This document shows, one piece after another, positions 57,501 through 64,000 of a stretch of DNA of 64,000 nt. The notes under the pieces are model-generated. The model was given only the letters and a program-made list of their open reading frames with translations, searched no databases and had not been told where the DNA came from. Location of the stretch: the NCBI RefSeq assembly GCF_002946835.1, contig NZ_CP026652.1:5022001-5086000 (forward strand), read 5' to 3'. The position numbers were made by a program, and so were the translations under genes. The number at the start of each line of letters is the position of its first letter. The first letter of the stretch is position 1. Source of the DNA: Streptomyces dengpaensis (lineage in GTDB: Bacteria > Actinomycetota > Actinomycetes > Streptomycetales > Streptomycetaceae).

Positions 57501-58999
57501 GCGCCCTGAAGTGGCTCGACATCAACGTCGAGAACAAACAGGCCGACTTCGTCCTGCGCGAACTCCTCCTCTGCCGGAACATCGCCACCGACGACCTGGA
57601 CCCGCAGACCGTCGCCGACACCACCTTCGAACGCTCCCTGCGCTGGCTGAAGAAACACGGCACGACTGTCGACAACACCATGCTCCTCAGCCGCCTGCTC
57701 GGCCGCGGCGCGGAGATGACACGGGATCAGCGCATGCGGGGGGCCGCCATCGCGCTCGACCGGATGAGCAGACACCCGATGAGCAAGAAGTCCACGCCGG
57801 AACACGGCGGCACCGGCGTACCGCCCGAACCCGGCCACACCTACGTTCTGCGCGAACTGCTGGAACTGGAGGAACTCCCGCCCGAGCAGCGGGACCCCAT
57901 CATGGAGCGCGCGGAGACCTGGATCCGCGCCCACGACAGCGGATGCGCCGACCTCTGCGAGACGACCTGCAACGCCTCCTTCGTCCTCGCCCCGTACATC
58001 CACCGCTCCCGCGTCAGCGAGGCGCCGACCGCCCTGCGCTTCGGCGTCACCCGGGCACTGACCTGGCTGGAAACCTTCGGCCTCACCGACGGGGCCAGCT
58101 ACGTCCTGCGCGTCCTGCTGCGCTGCAAGGACGTCGCCACCGACGAACTCGAAGCCTCCGAGGTGGCGCGCCTCACCCTCCAGTACGTGCTGGCCTGGCT
58201 GGCGGAGCCCCAGAACCCCGAGGTGAGCATCCGCGTCCTCAACGGCCTGATTCCGCGCACCGACGAGGTGACGGACGAACAGGCGGCACAGATCGGGGGC
58301 CTGCTGCTCGACCGGCTCGAAGGACAGCGCCGGTCGGGCCCCAGCGAGCAGAACCACCTGCTGGAGTACACCCTCACGCTGCCGCCCCTGCCCGCGCCCC
58401 TCGAGGAACGCCTCATCCAGTACGCGATGGTCTGGCTCGGACCCAACGGACAGAAGGCGGACCTGGCCGAATCCTTCGTCCTCAACCGGCTCCTGCACCG
58501 GCTCAGGGAGGCCGAAGCCCCGCACGACCCCGCGATCCGGCGGGCACTGCGCTGGCTCAGGGAACTCGGCCGCACGGCGGACGCCAGTTTCGTCCTGCGC
58601 CAGCTGCTCAAGCTGCGCAACCTCCCACCGAAGTACGCCGAACGCGCCATCGGCTACGGCGAGGCCTGGCTGAGGGAAGAGCACCGCACGACCCAGGAGG
58701 CGTCCTTCGTCATCGCCCCGCTGCTCTTCCAGAAACGGCAGCTCGAGGCACCGGACCGGGGCACGGTCCAGCAGGCACTGGACTGGCTCCAGCAGCACGG
58801 GGACGGCGAGGAGGCCTGGCGCGTCATCAGGCGCCTCGCCGAATACGCCCCCTCAGCACCCCATCACACGGCCCTCCAGGACTACGCCGGGCGCTGGATC
58901 GCGGCCTACCCCGACGCCCTTGAGGAACACGCGTACCTCAACGAGGCGCTCCAGGCCACGGGAGCCACGAGTTCGGCGGGAGTCACGACTCCGAGCTGA
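54536..58999 (+). CDS. Caspase-like protease / STAND-type NTPase / helical-repeat protein
   Basis: 1487 residues. (1) Peptidase C14/caspase-like domain, about 10-265: strand FALLVAVETYTH, catalytic His111 in WFAWSGHGALD and Cys164 in ALFVDACRGF. (2) P-loop NTPase, about 315-700: Walker A TAPAGAGKTRT (Lys348), Walker B PLLLIFDYLD (395-404) and a sensor-like CLASVRPG; the organisation suggests a STAND ATPase. (3) Residues about 720-1465 are about 15-18 degenerate alpha-helical repeats of 38-48 residues with consensus ALxWLxxHGxxxxASFVLxxLLxxxxL, of HEAT/TPR-like character. No membrane helix or signal, so cytosolic. This is the layout of bacterial NLR-like sensors: repeats sense a trigger, the NTPase oligomerises, the caspase is released. 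No close named family was recognised; the defence or cell-death role is inferred. Confidence 0.8.
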   Translation: MSPQPPQLDPERTFALLVAVETYTHRKITDLDGPAQDALGHAQWLLDSGVPARNIRLCVSAMRHNDTDVRTRAHAMGIPVLPATHDAVWTIIDKELPERHDDLLWFAWSGHGALDPRSDEHHLFYADAAPDREYTLNLDNLQKALQHSTRFQNTGRKALFVDACRGFMATVGGYAGSHLSVPAPGEGAQSLLLNMYAVQDGALANSDPDGGAFTRALLDELNSATASASAWPPDLTQLIEPVRARTADLAGRQTPRIDARDWNGTPYRWDAPTPRAPGLLDHREALRKLGPKGTYLSGDTLPYVAPDNPDDRAHPDNLLARLADPPTTSGYGGPLRGVLLTAPAGAGKTRTCLEVARRAHEKKWQVLHLEQDAGLSAADLLAEVQEEIKARPDRPLLLIFDYLDQHQGLDLKALVRDLYTEDQAGGRIACLASVRPGALRDVRKHGSQDLFEEIGLSQDDAYREAVAAQIFAKAAPRALEAWGYPKMAEICGERPIFALLHALAVEQLVGPDGPPAAPPRPRDLVNWLDRRTPEGLGSQPDGTPDRTALLAATVAALSCAQERQAVEAAVDRFLDSYAREPDDDGETIVNHLEALGWLVPTKADSPDTIDTVHDIVTDAFLQQTCLKDDVSVHSATLRKLLAALLGDLRSFRRATRHLTRWAADLHEQAQERLAAACSRWLGEHAEAFVAMLLTAPEHGMRLLVAMISTTPWRQGITDNWDTVIAPWTREVPQPALTRVFLANAIRNCDDRPPAPLTAAALTWLDENATTDIDAVHLINNLARPLADEDRDHLEARTRDWLQKYGTTAEARIRVEALLQVDDHRPAMAEEITRTAIALAERFPRDLGTERLLIPLLRSRHVAEDDWRRISTATQQWLKEHQTRERAAFVLSAALRQREIPASGAEYIVRLGFGWLVVHSPKQLANYVLAAIVGRNDLPNIKLVRKAAESAHTWLVDHGTRPAASFVLARLLHRAGTGTDPYDPGKTVDRALKWLDINVENKQADFVLRELLLCRNIATDDLDPQTVADTTFERSLRWLKKHGTTVDNTMLLSRLLGRGAEMTRDQRMRGAAIALDRMSRHPMSKKSTPEHGGTGVPPEPGHTYVLRELLELEELPPEQRDPIMERAETWIRAHDSGCADLCETTCNASFVLAPYIHRSRVSEAPTALRFGVTRALTWLETFGLTDGASYVLRVLLRCKDVATDELEASEVARLTLQYVLAWLAEPQNPEVSIRVLNGLIPRTDEVTDEQAAQIGGLLLDRLEGQRRSGPSEQNHLLEYTLTLPPLPAPLEERLIQYAMVWLGPNGQKADLAESFVLNRLLHRLREAEAPHDPAIRRALRWLRELGRTADASFVLRQLLKLRNLPPKYAERAIGYGEAWLREEHRTTQEASFVIAPLLFQKRQLEAPDRGTVQQALDWLQQHGDGEEAWRVIRRLAEYAPSAPHHTALQDYAGRWIAAYPDALEEHAYLNEALQATGATSSAGVTTPS

Positions 59000-59005
59000 C
59001 GGAGG

Positions 59006-59617
59006 TCACGAGTTGTACGTCGACTGCGCCCGCTCCAGGCCCTCGATGACCAGGCTCTCCACGGCGTCCGCCGCCCGGTCCACGAAGTAGCCGAGCTCCT
59101 TGCGCTCGGTCGACGAGAAGTCCTTCAGGACGAAATCGGCGACCTGCTGACGGCCTGGAGGACGTCCGATGCCGAACCGCACCCGGTGGTAGTCCGGGCC
59201 CATCGCCTTCGTCATGGACTTCAGCCCGTTGTGGCCGTTGTCGCCGCCGCCGAGCTTGAGGCGCAGGACGCCGTAGTCGATGTCCAGCTCGTCGTGGACG
59301 GCCACGATGTTCGCCACCGGCACCTTGTAGAAGTCCCGCAGCGCGTTCACCGGGCCCCCGGACAGGTTCATGTACGACATCGGCTTGGCCAGGATCACCC
59401 GGCGGTTCGCCGGACCGGGCGGACCGATGCGCCCCTCGATCACCTGCGCCTGCGCCTTGCCGGCGCGCTTGAACTTCCCGCCGATCCGCTCCGCCAGCAG
59501 GTCGGCCACCATGAAGCCCACGTTGTGCCGGTTCATGGCGTAGTCGGGGCCGGGGTTGCCCAGGCCCACGATCAGCCAGGGCGCGTTGGCATCGGTCGTC
59601 ACGTCCGTGTCTCCCAT
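59006..59617 (-). CDS. pth: Peptidyl-tRNA hydrolase
   Basis: 203 residues. Pth signatures are [22 protein letters not shown] with the catalytic His, [22 protein letters not shown] and [12 protein letters not shown]. Recycles peptidyl-tRNA. ATG 59617 is used; GTG 59602 is an alternative. Its stop is 6 bases from the convergent caspase gene's stop. Downstream of rplY, as in many actinobacteria. Confidence 0.95.
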   Translation of the reverse strand: MGDTDVTTDANAPWLIVGLGNPGPDYAMNRHNVGFMVADLLAERIGGKFKRAGKAQAQVIEGRIGPPGPANRRVILAKPMSYMNLSGGPVNALRDFYKVPVANIVAVHDELDIDYGVLRLKLGGGDNGHNGLKSMTKAMGPDYHRVRFGIGRPPGRQQVADFVLKDFSSTERKELGYFVDRAADAVESLVIEGLERAQSTYNS

Positions 59618-59634
59618 ATGTCCTTGATACGCGC

Positions 59635-59665
59635 CAGCCGCCGCTCCTGGTGGGAGCGGCGGCTG
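59635..59665 (-). terminator. Hairpin between rplY and pth
   Basis: CAGCCGCCGCTCC and GGAGCGGCGGCTG make a perfect 13-bp stem with a TGGTG loop, between the rplY stop and the pth start (18 bases away). Likely ends or attenuates rplY transcription. Confidence 0.85.
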
Positions 59666-59690
59666 ACACAGATGAAGATTCCGGGGGGAA

Positions 59691-60284
59691 TCAGGCCTCG
59701 GCGGCCACTTCGCCCTCACCCTCGCCCTCGGCGGCGGGCTCCTCGGCCTGGGCGGCCAGGACCTGCAGGACGACCGCGTCCTCGTCGATCGCCAGCGTGG
59801 TGCCGTTCGGGAGGGTGATGTCCTTGGCGAGGACGGAGGCACCGGCCTCCAGGCCCTCGACGGAGACGGTGACCGACTCCGGGATGTGGGTGGCCTCGGC
59901 CTCGACCGTCAGGGTGTTGAGCACGTGCTCCAGCAGGTTGCCGCCGGCGGCCAGCTCGCCCTGGGCGTGGACCGGGATCTCGACGGTGACCTTCTCGCCG
60001 CGCTTCACGAGGAGCAGGTCGACGTGCTCGAGGAAGCCCTTGATCGCGTCACGCTGGACGGCCTTCGGGATCGCCAGCTCGGTCTTGCCCTCGATGTCCA
60101 GGGAGAGCAGGACGTTCGAGGTGCGCAGGGCGAGCAGCAGCTCGTGGCCCGGCAGCGCGATGTGGACCGGGTCGGCACCGTGGCCGTAGACAACGCCGGG
60201 AACCTTGTTCTCACGGCGGATGCGGCGGGCGGCGCCCTTGCCGAACTCGGTACGGGTCTCGGCGACGAGCTTGACCTCGGACAT
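59691..60284 (-). CDS. rplY: 50S ribosomal protein L25 (general stress protein Ctc type)
   Basis: 197 residues, the long L25/Ctc form: N-terminal L25 domain ([29 protein letters not shown]), a C-terminal TL5 beta domain and an acidic Glu/Ala tail. Binds 5S rRNA. ATG 60284 has GAGGAG upstream; the 12 preceding in-frame codons are not expected. Confidence 0.95.
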   Translation of the reverse strand: MSEVKLVAETRTEFGKGAARRIRRENKVPGVVYGHGADPVHIALPGHELLLALRTSNVLLSLDIEGKTELAIPKAVQRDAIKGFLEHVDLLLVKRGEKVTVEIPVHAQGELAAGGNLLEHVLNTLTVEAEATHIPESVTVSVEGLEAGASVLAKDITLPNGTTLAIDEDAVVLQVLAAQAEEPAAEGEGEGEVAAEA

Positions 60285-60368
60285 GTTCACTCCTCGTAGA
60301 TAGCTGGGGAAGGTGGTCACCCGGCCAAAACCATCGGCCTGCTACGAAGAGCGCGTCGATAACGGACC

Positions 60369-60395
60369 GCCGTACGCCTTTTCAAGCGGTACGGC
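60369..60395 (-). terminator. Probable terminator downstream of prs
   Basis: GCCGTAC (60369-60375) and GTACGGC (60389-60395) form a 7-bp stem, extendable with mismatches, around a T-rich loop, 85 bases past the prs stop and before rplY. Confidence 0.45.
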
Positions 60396-60479
60396 CTCCC
60401 TCGCCGAGCAACTGTGACAGCTTACTGGGCGGGAAGGCCGTACCAGAAATCGATCTAGGGGATCGCAGTAGACCGAGGT

Positions 60480-61454
60480 CTACTGCTCCTCGAACAGGCT
60501 CGTCACCGAACCGTCCTCGAAGACCTCACGGACCGCGTTCGCGATCGTCGGCGCGATCGACAGCACCTTGATCTTGTCGAGCTCCAGCTCACCCGGCGTG
60601 GGCAGGGTGTCCGTGAGGACGAACTCGCTCACCTGGGAGTTCTTCAGACGGTCGGCCGCGGGGCCGGAGAGCACACCGTGCGTCGCCGTCACGATGACGT
60701 CCTCCGCACCGTGCGCGAACAGCGCGTCCGCGGCGGCGCAGATCGTGCCACCGGTGTCGATCATGTCGTCGACCAGGACACACACACGGCCCTTCACGTC
60801 ACCGACGACCTCGTGGACGGTGACCTGGTTGGCGACGTCCTTGTCGCGGCGCTTGTGCACGATCGCCAGCGGGGCGTCGAGGCGGTCGCACCAGCGGTCG
60901 GCCACGCGCACCCGGCCGGCGTCGGGGGAGACGACGGTCAGCTTGTCGCGGTCGACCTTCGCGCCCACGTAGTCCGCGAGGATCGGCAGGGCGAAGAGGT
61001 GGTCGACCGGGCCGTCGAAGAAGCCCTGGATCTGGTCGGTGTGCAGGTCGACCGTGAGGATGCGGTCCGCACCCGCCGTCTTCATCAGGTCGGCGATCAG
61101 ACGCGCCGAGATCGGTTCACGTCCGCGGTGCTTCTTGTCCTGCCGCGCGTAACCGTAGAAGGGCACGATCACGGTGATGCTCCGCGCCGAAGCCCGCTTC
61201 AGAGCGTCGATCATGATCAGCTGCTCCATGATCCACTTGTTGATGGGAGCCGTGTGGCTCTGCATCAGGAAGCAGTCGGCGCCGCGCGCGGACTCCTGGT
61301 AGCGGATGTAGATCTCGCCATTGGCGAAGTCGAAGGCCTTCGTCGGGACGACCCCGACACCCAGCTGGTGGGCGACCTCCTCGGCAAGTTCGGGGTGGGC
61401 GCGGCCGGAGAAGAACATCATCTTCTTCTTGCCGGTCGTCTTGATCCCGGTCAC
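60480..61454 (-). CDS. prs: Ribose-phosphate pyrophosphokinase (PRPP synthetase)
   Basis: 324 residues. Class I PRPP synthetase: MMFFSGRAHPELAEEVA, MQSHTAPINKWIMEQL, the flexible-loop region YGYARQDKKHRGREPISA, and the PRPP-binding loop VLVDDMIDTGGTI. Makes PRPP from ribose-5-phosphate and ATP for nucleotide, His and Trp synthesis. GTG start. Follows glmU in the conserved glmU-prs order. Confidence 0.96.
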   Translation of the reverse strand: MTGIKTTGKKKMMFFSGRAHPELAEEVAHQLGVGVVPTKAFDFANGEIYIRYQESARGADCFLMQSHTAPINKWIMEQLIMIDALKRASARSITVIVPFYGYARQDKKHRGREPISARLIADLMKTAGADRILTVDLHTDQIQGFFDGPVDHLFALPILADYVGAKVDRDKLTVVSPDAGRVRVADRWCDRLDAPLAIVHKRRDKDVANQVTVHEVVGDVKGRVCVLVDDMIDTGGTICAAADALFAHGAEDVIVTATHGVLSGPAADRLKNSQVSEFVLTDTLPTPGELELDKIKVLSIAPTIANAVREVFEDGSVTSLFEEQ

Positions 61455-61597
61455 AGCACTGTCTCCTCAGAGGTGTCTCAGCTGGGCGTTGAGCCGACAT
61501 CTCCACTGGGCGTGAAAGGTCGTCTCAGCTGGGGTGCGGGTGCACGGTGCGATGTGCACTTATCACGGTACGCCGTGTCAGACGTGCCCGTTTCCGG

Positions 61598-63046
61598 TCA
61601 GCCTTCGCCCTCCGGCTCCCGGGAAGCCGCCTCCGCCGCCTTCGCGGCCGCGCTCCCCGGACGCTTGCGGGCCACCCAACCCTCGATATTCCGCTGCTGG
61701 CCACGGGCTACGGCCAGCGAACCGGGCGGTACGTCCTTGGTGATGACCGAGCCCGCCGCGGTGTACGCGCCGTCCCCGACCGTGACAGGAGCCACAAACA
61801 TGTTGTCCGCACCGGTACGGCAGTGCGACCCGATCGTGGTGTGGTGTTTGTCCTGTCCGTCGTAGTTCACGAAGACACTGGCGGCACCGATGTTGGTGTA
61901 CTCGCCGATCGTCGCGTCACCGACGTACGAGAGATGGGGAACCTTGGTCCCGTCGCCGATCTTCGCGTTCTTCAGCTCGACGTACGTACCGACCTTGGCC
62001 TTCAGCCCGAGGCACGTACCGGGGCGGAGGTAGGCGTACGGGCCGACGGTGGCCTGCGGGCCGACCTCGGCGTTGTCGGCGACGGTGTTGTCGACGCGGG
62101 CGCCGGAGCCGACCTTCGTGTCCTTGAGGCGGGAGTTGGGGCCGACCTCGGCGCCCTCCGCGATGTGCGTCGCGCCCTGGAGCTGCGTCCCCGGGTGCAC
62201 GATCGCGTCCTGCTCGAAGGTGACGGTGACGTCGACCCAGGTGGTGGCCGGGTCGATGACGGTCACCCCGGCGAGCATGGCCCGCGTGAGCAGCCGGTCG
62301 TTCAGGATCCGGCGGGCCTCGGCGAGCTGGACGCGGTTGTTGATGCCGGCGATCTCGTGATGGTCGGCGGCGACGGCCGCGCCGACGCGGTGCCCCGCCT
62401 CGCGCAGGATCCCGAGGACGTCGGTCAGGTACTCCTCGCCCTGGCTGTTGTCCGTACGCACCTTGCCGAGCGCGTCCGCGAGGAGCTGCCCGTCGAAGGC
62501 GAAGACCCCGGAGTTGATCTCGCGGATGGCACGCTGCGAGTCGCTGGCGTCCTTGTGCTCGACGATCGCCGTGACGGCGCCGCTCGCCCCGTCCCGCACG
62601 ATGCGGCCGTAGCCGGTGGCGTCGGGGACCTCGGCGGTGAGCACGGTGACGGCGTTGCCGTCCGCGCTGTGCGTCGCGGCGAGCGTCCGCAGGGTCTCGC
62701 CGCTGAGGAGCGGGGTGTCGCCGCAGACCACGACGACGGTGCCGTCGGTCTGCTCGCCCAGCTCCTCCAGGGCCATCCGCACGGCGTGCCCGGTGCCGTT
62801 CTGCTCGGCCTGCACGGCCGTACGCACTCCGGGGTCGATCTCGGCGAGATGCGCGGTGACCTTCTCGCGGGCGTGGCCCACGACGACGACCAGGTTCTCG
62901 GGCTCCAACTCGCGCGCGGCGGCGAGTACATGGCCGACGAGGGAACGGCCACAGATGTCGTGCAGGACCTTCGGTGTGGCCGACTTCATACGGGTGCCCT
63001 CACCCGCTGCGAGGACGACGACGGCTGCCGGGCGGTTGGCGCTCAC
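61598..63046 (-). CDS. glmU: Bifunctional GlmU (GlcN-1-P acetyltransferase / GlcNAc-1-P uridyltransferase)
   Basis: 482 residues. N-terminal uridyltransferase domain: AVVVLAAGEGTRMKS, VLHDICGRSLVGH, QNGTGHAVRMA and VVCGDTPLLSG. C-terminal left-handed beta-helix of hexapeptide repeats (about 265-450) with the acetyl-CoA end (DGAYTAAGSVITKDVPPGSL). Final two steps to UDP-GlcNAc for peptidoglycan. GTG start. Confidence 0.96.
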   Translation of the reverse strand: MSANRPAAVVVLAAGEGTRMKSATPKVLHDICGRSLVGHVLAAARELEPENLVVVVGHAREKVTAHLAEIDPGVRTAVQAEQNGTGHAVRMALEELGEQTDGTVVVVCGDTPLLSGETLRTLAATHSADGNAVTVLTAEVPDATGYGRIVRDGASGAVTAIVEHKDASDSQRAIREINSGVFAFDGQLLADALGKVRTDNSQGEEYLTDVLGILREAGHRVGAAVAADHHEIAGINNRVQLAEARRILNDRLLTRAMLAGVTVIDPATTWVDVTVTFEQDAIVHPGTQLQGATHIAEGAEVGPNSRLKDTKVGSGARVDNTVADNAEVGPQATVGPYAYLRPGTCLGLKAKVGTYVELKNAKIGDGTKVPHLSYVGDATIGEYTNIGAASVFVNYDGQDKHHTTIGSHCRTGADNMFVAPVTVGDGAYTAAGSVITKDVPPGSLAVARGQQRNIEGWVARKRPGSAAAKAAEAASREPEGEG

Positions 63047-63164
63047 GGGGATGCCCTTCGGCTTCGGATGGCTGGGGTGTGGACATCCGCAGGATACCGG
63101 GGGGTTTCAGGGGGGAGATGAGAGCGGGTCCTGACATTGCCGTCAGGACCCGAACCGAGCATGG

Positions 63165-63236
63165 CTCCCCCGCCAGGACTCGAACCTGAAATACATCGTC
63201 CAAAGCGACGCGTGTTGCCGATTACACCACGGGGGA
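63165..63236 (-). tRNA. tRNA-Gln (anticodon UUG)
   Basis: A full cloverleaf folds on the minus strand: acceptor TCCCCCG/CGGGGGA, D-stem GTGT/ACAC, anticodon stem with loop CTTTGGA (anticodon TTG), and T-arm CAGG-TTCGAGT-CCTG. Discriminator G; CCA is encoded at 63164-63162. Confidence 0.95.
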
Positions 63237-63250
63237 TTACGGAGAGCAGC

Positions 63251-63643
63251 CTACGCGGTTCGCCGCTCGGCCTCCACCACGATGCCAGACCACCAGCCTT
63301 CGATGCGACGGTACAAGTCAGCTCCACCTCGCACGTCGATGCGGAGGCAGCCGTAGTAGCTCTCGTCGGTGTTCTTGCGGTTCGTGCTCGGGTTGTGCTT
63401 CTTGAGCGTGGTCTTGCGGAGATGGGCCGTCTTGATGCCGATGTGCTTCGCCCAGAACTTTTCGGCGGCTGTTACGTCGGCGGTCCGGGGGCGGCTCGCC
63501 TTCCAGGAGTCGGTTGAGGATGTCGTTGTTGTCGACGTGGAGGCGGTCGCGGATCTGGGGCGGCTGAGTCCTGCCCGCCGGAGCGCTACCGCCCGTTCCC
63601 GCAGCCCCTCGAAATCGGCGTACTTGCCATGTGTGTGTGCCAT
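63251..63643 (-). pseudogene. Frameshifted, internally deleted HTH protein gene (homing-endonuclease-like/WhiA-like fold suspected)
   Basis: The N-terminal block MAHTHGKYADFEGLRERAVAL is intact. At about 63556-63562 a C-run appears one base short: the next frame would read QIRDRLHVDNNDILNRLLEG. After about 35 codons the frame rejoins the C-terminal block AEKFWAKHIGIKTAHLRKTT and ADLYRRIEGWWSGIVVEAE. Intact Streptomyces homologues, as I recall them, have about 200 residues between these blocks. A 1-base deletion plus a large internal deletion makes this a pseudogene although the frame stays open. Confidence 0.6.
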
Positions 63644-63809
63644 GGGCATACCGTCTGTGCGGAATGTGGAATTCCGGGGTCGAACGGTGATCGATTCAGC
63701 AGTTCGAGGGATACCGGCAGGTTTCGCTTCTGTTCGATTGCGGGGTGTGGTGTAGGCCAGTAGCCGAAACTCACCGGAAAGGGACGGGTGGCGACCGTAG
63801 GCTGGGGGC

Positions 63810-64000
63810 ATGACCACGACGGGGGAAGAGCACACCGAGGCCGGTACCGGGCCGTGGTGGTGGGTCAGGTGGCGTAGTGCGGTGCTCGACGCGAGCCTGG
63901 CGCTGGCGTCGGCGGCCGAGTGCGCGGGTGAGGGGATCCGGTTCGCCCACGATGCGGGGTTGCCCGTTCCGGTGGGGGTGGGGTTCGGTCTTGTCGCCGG
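63810..64000 (+). CDS. Unknown protein, 3' end beyond window
   Basis: 63 codons from ATG 63810 to the window edge: TTTGEEHTEAGTGPWWWVRW, then RSAVLDASLALASAAECAGEG and a hydrophobic GLPVPVGVGFGLVA. The Trp-rich start and the hydrophobic segment suggest a DUF2637-like or other small membrane protein, but the visible part is too short to assign. GGGGGC precedes the ATG. Confidence 0.55.
   Translation, partial: MTTTGEEHTEAGTGPWWWVRWRSAVLDASLALASAAECAGEGIRFAHDAGLPVPVGVGFGLVA

Overview
This is a high-GC actinobacterial chromosome segment, almost certainly from Streptomyces. The evidence is very strong third-position GC bias, frequent GTG starts, ATGA/GTGA gene overlaps, and typical Streptomyces families: a SsgA-like sporulation protein, RpfB, an XRE/DUF397/anti-sigma-like set, a LAxTG surface protein, a TamR/Tam pair and a galTEK operon. 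From memory the core order resembles the S. coelicolor glmU-prs-rplY-pth to ppc to gal to ispE-rsmA-rpfB to pmt to ssgE stretch; an alignment would confirm this.

Layout. 1-8.7 kb: the 3' part of an MMPL exporter, ssgE, a CbiMN-Q-O nickel/cobalt uptake operon headed by a Nur-like box, an OhrR regulator translationally coupled to that operon, Ohr, a serine hydrolase, and a broken YbaK/EamA chimera. 8.7-26.4 kb: conserved housekeeping and envelope genes, namely two paralogous penicillin-binding proteins, protein O-mannosyltransferase, rsmI, a 43-bp tandem-repeat array, a TatD nuclease, rpfB, rsmA, ispE, an ABC-F ATPase and two paralogous membrane-anchored beta-propeller proteins. 26.6-38.1 kb: an accessory island. 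It holds a LuxR regulator with a degenerate receiver, a blasticidin-S-deaminase-like enzyme, a decayed dehydrogenase, an RHS/Hint polymorphic toxin with a candidate immunity gene (5' end deleted and out of frame), a truncated integrative element (int-xis-'rep) and an XRE/DUF397/ATPase set. 38-52.5 kb: a sodium:solute symporter divergent from galTEK, a GNAT, a LuxR regulator, TamR/Tam, a TetR/fatty acid desaturase pair, ppc and a sortase substrate. 53.3-59 kb: a two-gene module of an alpha/beta-hydrolase and a 1487-aa caspase-like protease/STAND-type NTPase/helical-repeat protein. This is the best candidate for an undescribed conflict system in the window. 59-64 kb: pth, rplY, prs, glmU, tRNA-Gln, a frameshifted and internally deleted DNA-binding-protein pseudogene, and the start of an unknown gene.

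Regulation visible in sequence: a Nur-type box with a likely leaderless cbiM mRNA, an OhrR-type operator, paired TamR-type palindromes, paired TetR-type palindromes before the desaturase, a palindrome before the XRE gene, a 21-bp direct repeat before ssgE, and several strong hairpin terminators between convergent genes. Four copies of a GC-rich dispersed intergenic repeat follow rpfB, ispE, galK and tam; one copy has become the C-terminus of the GNAT reading frame.
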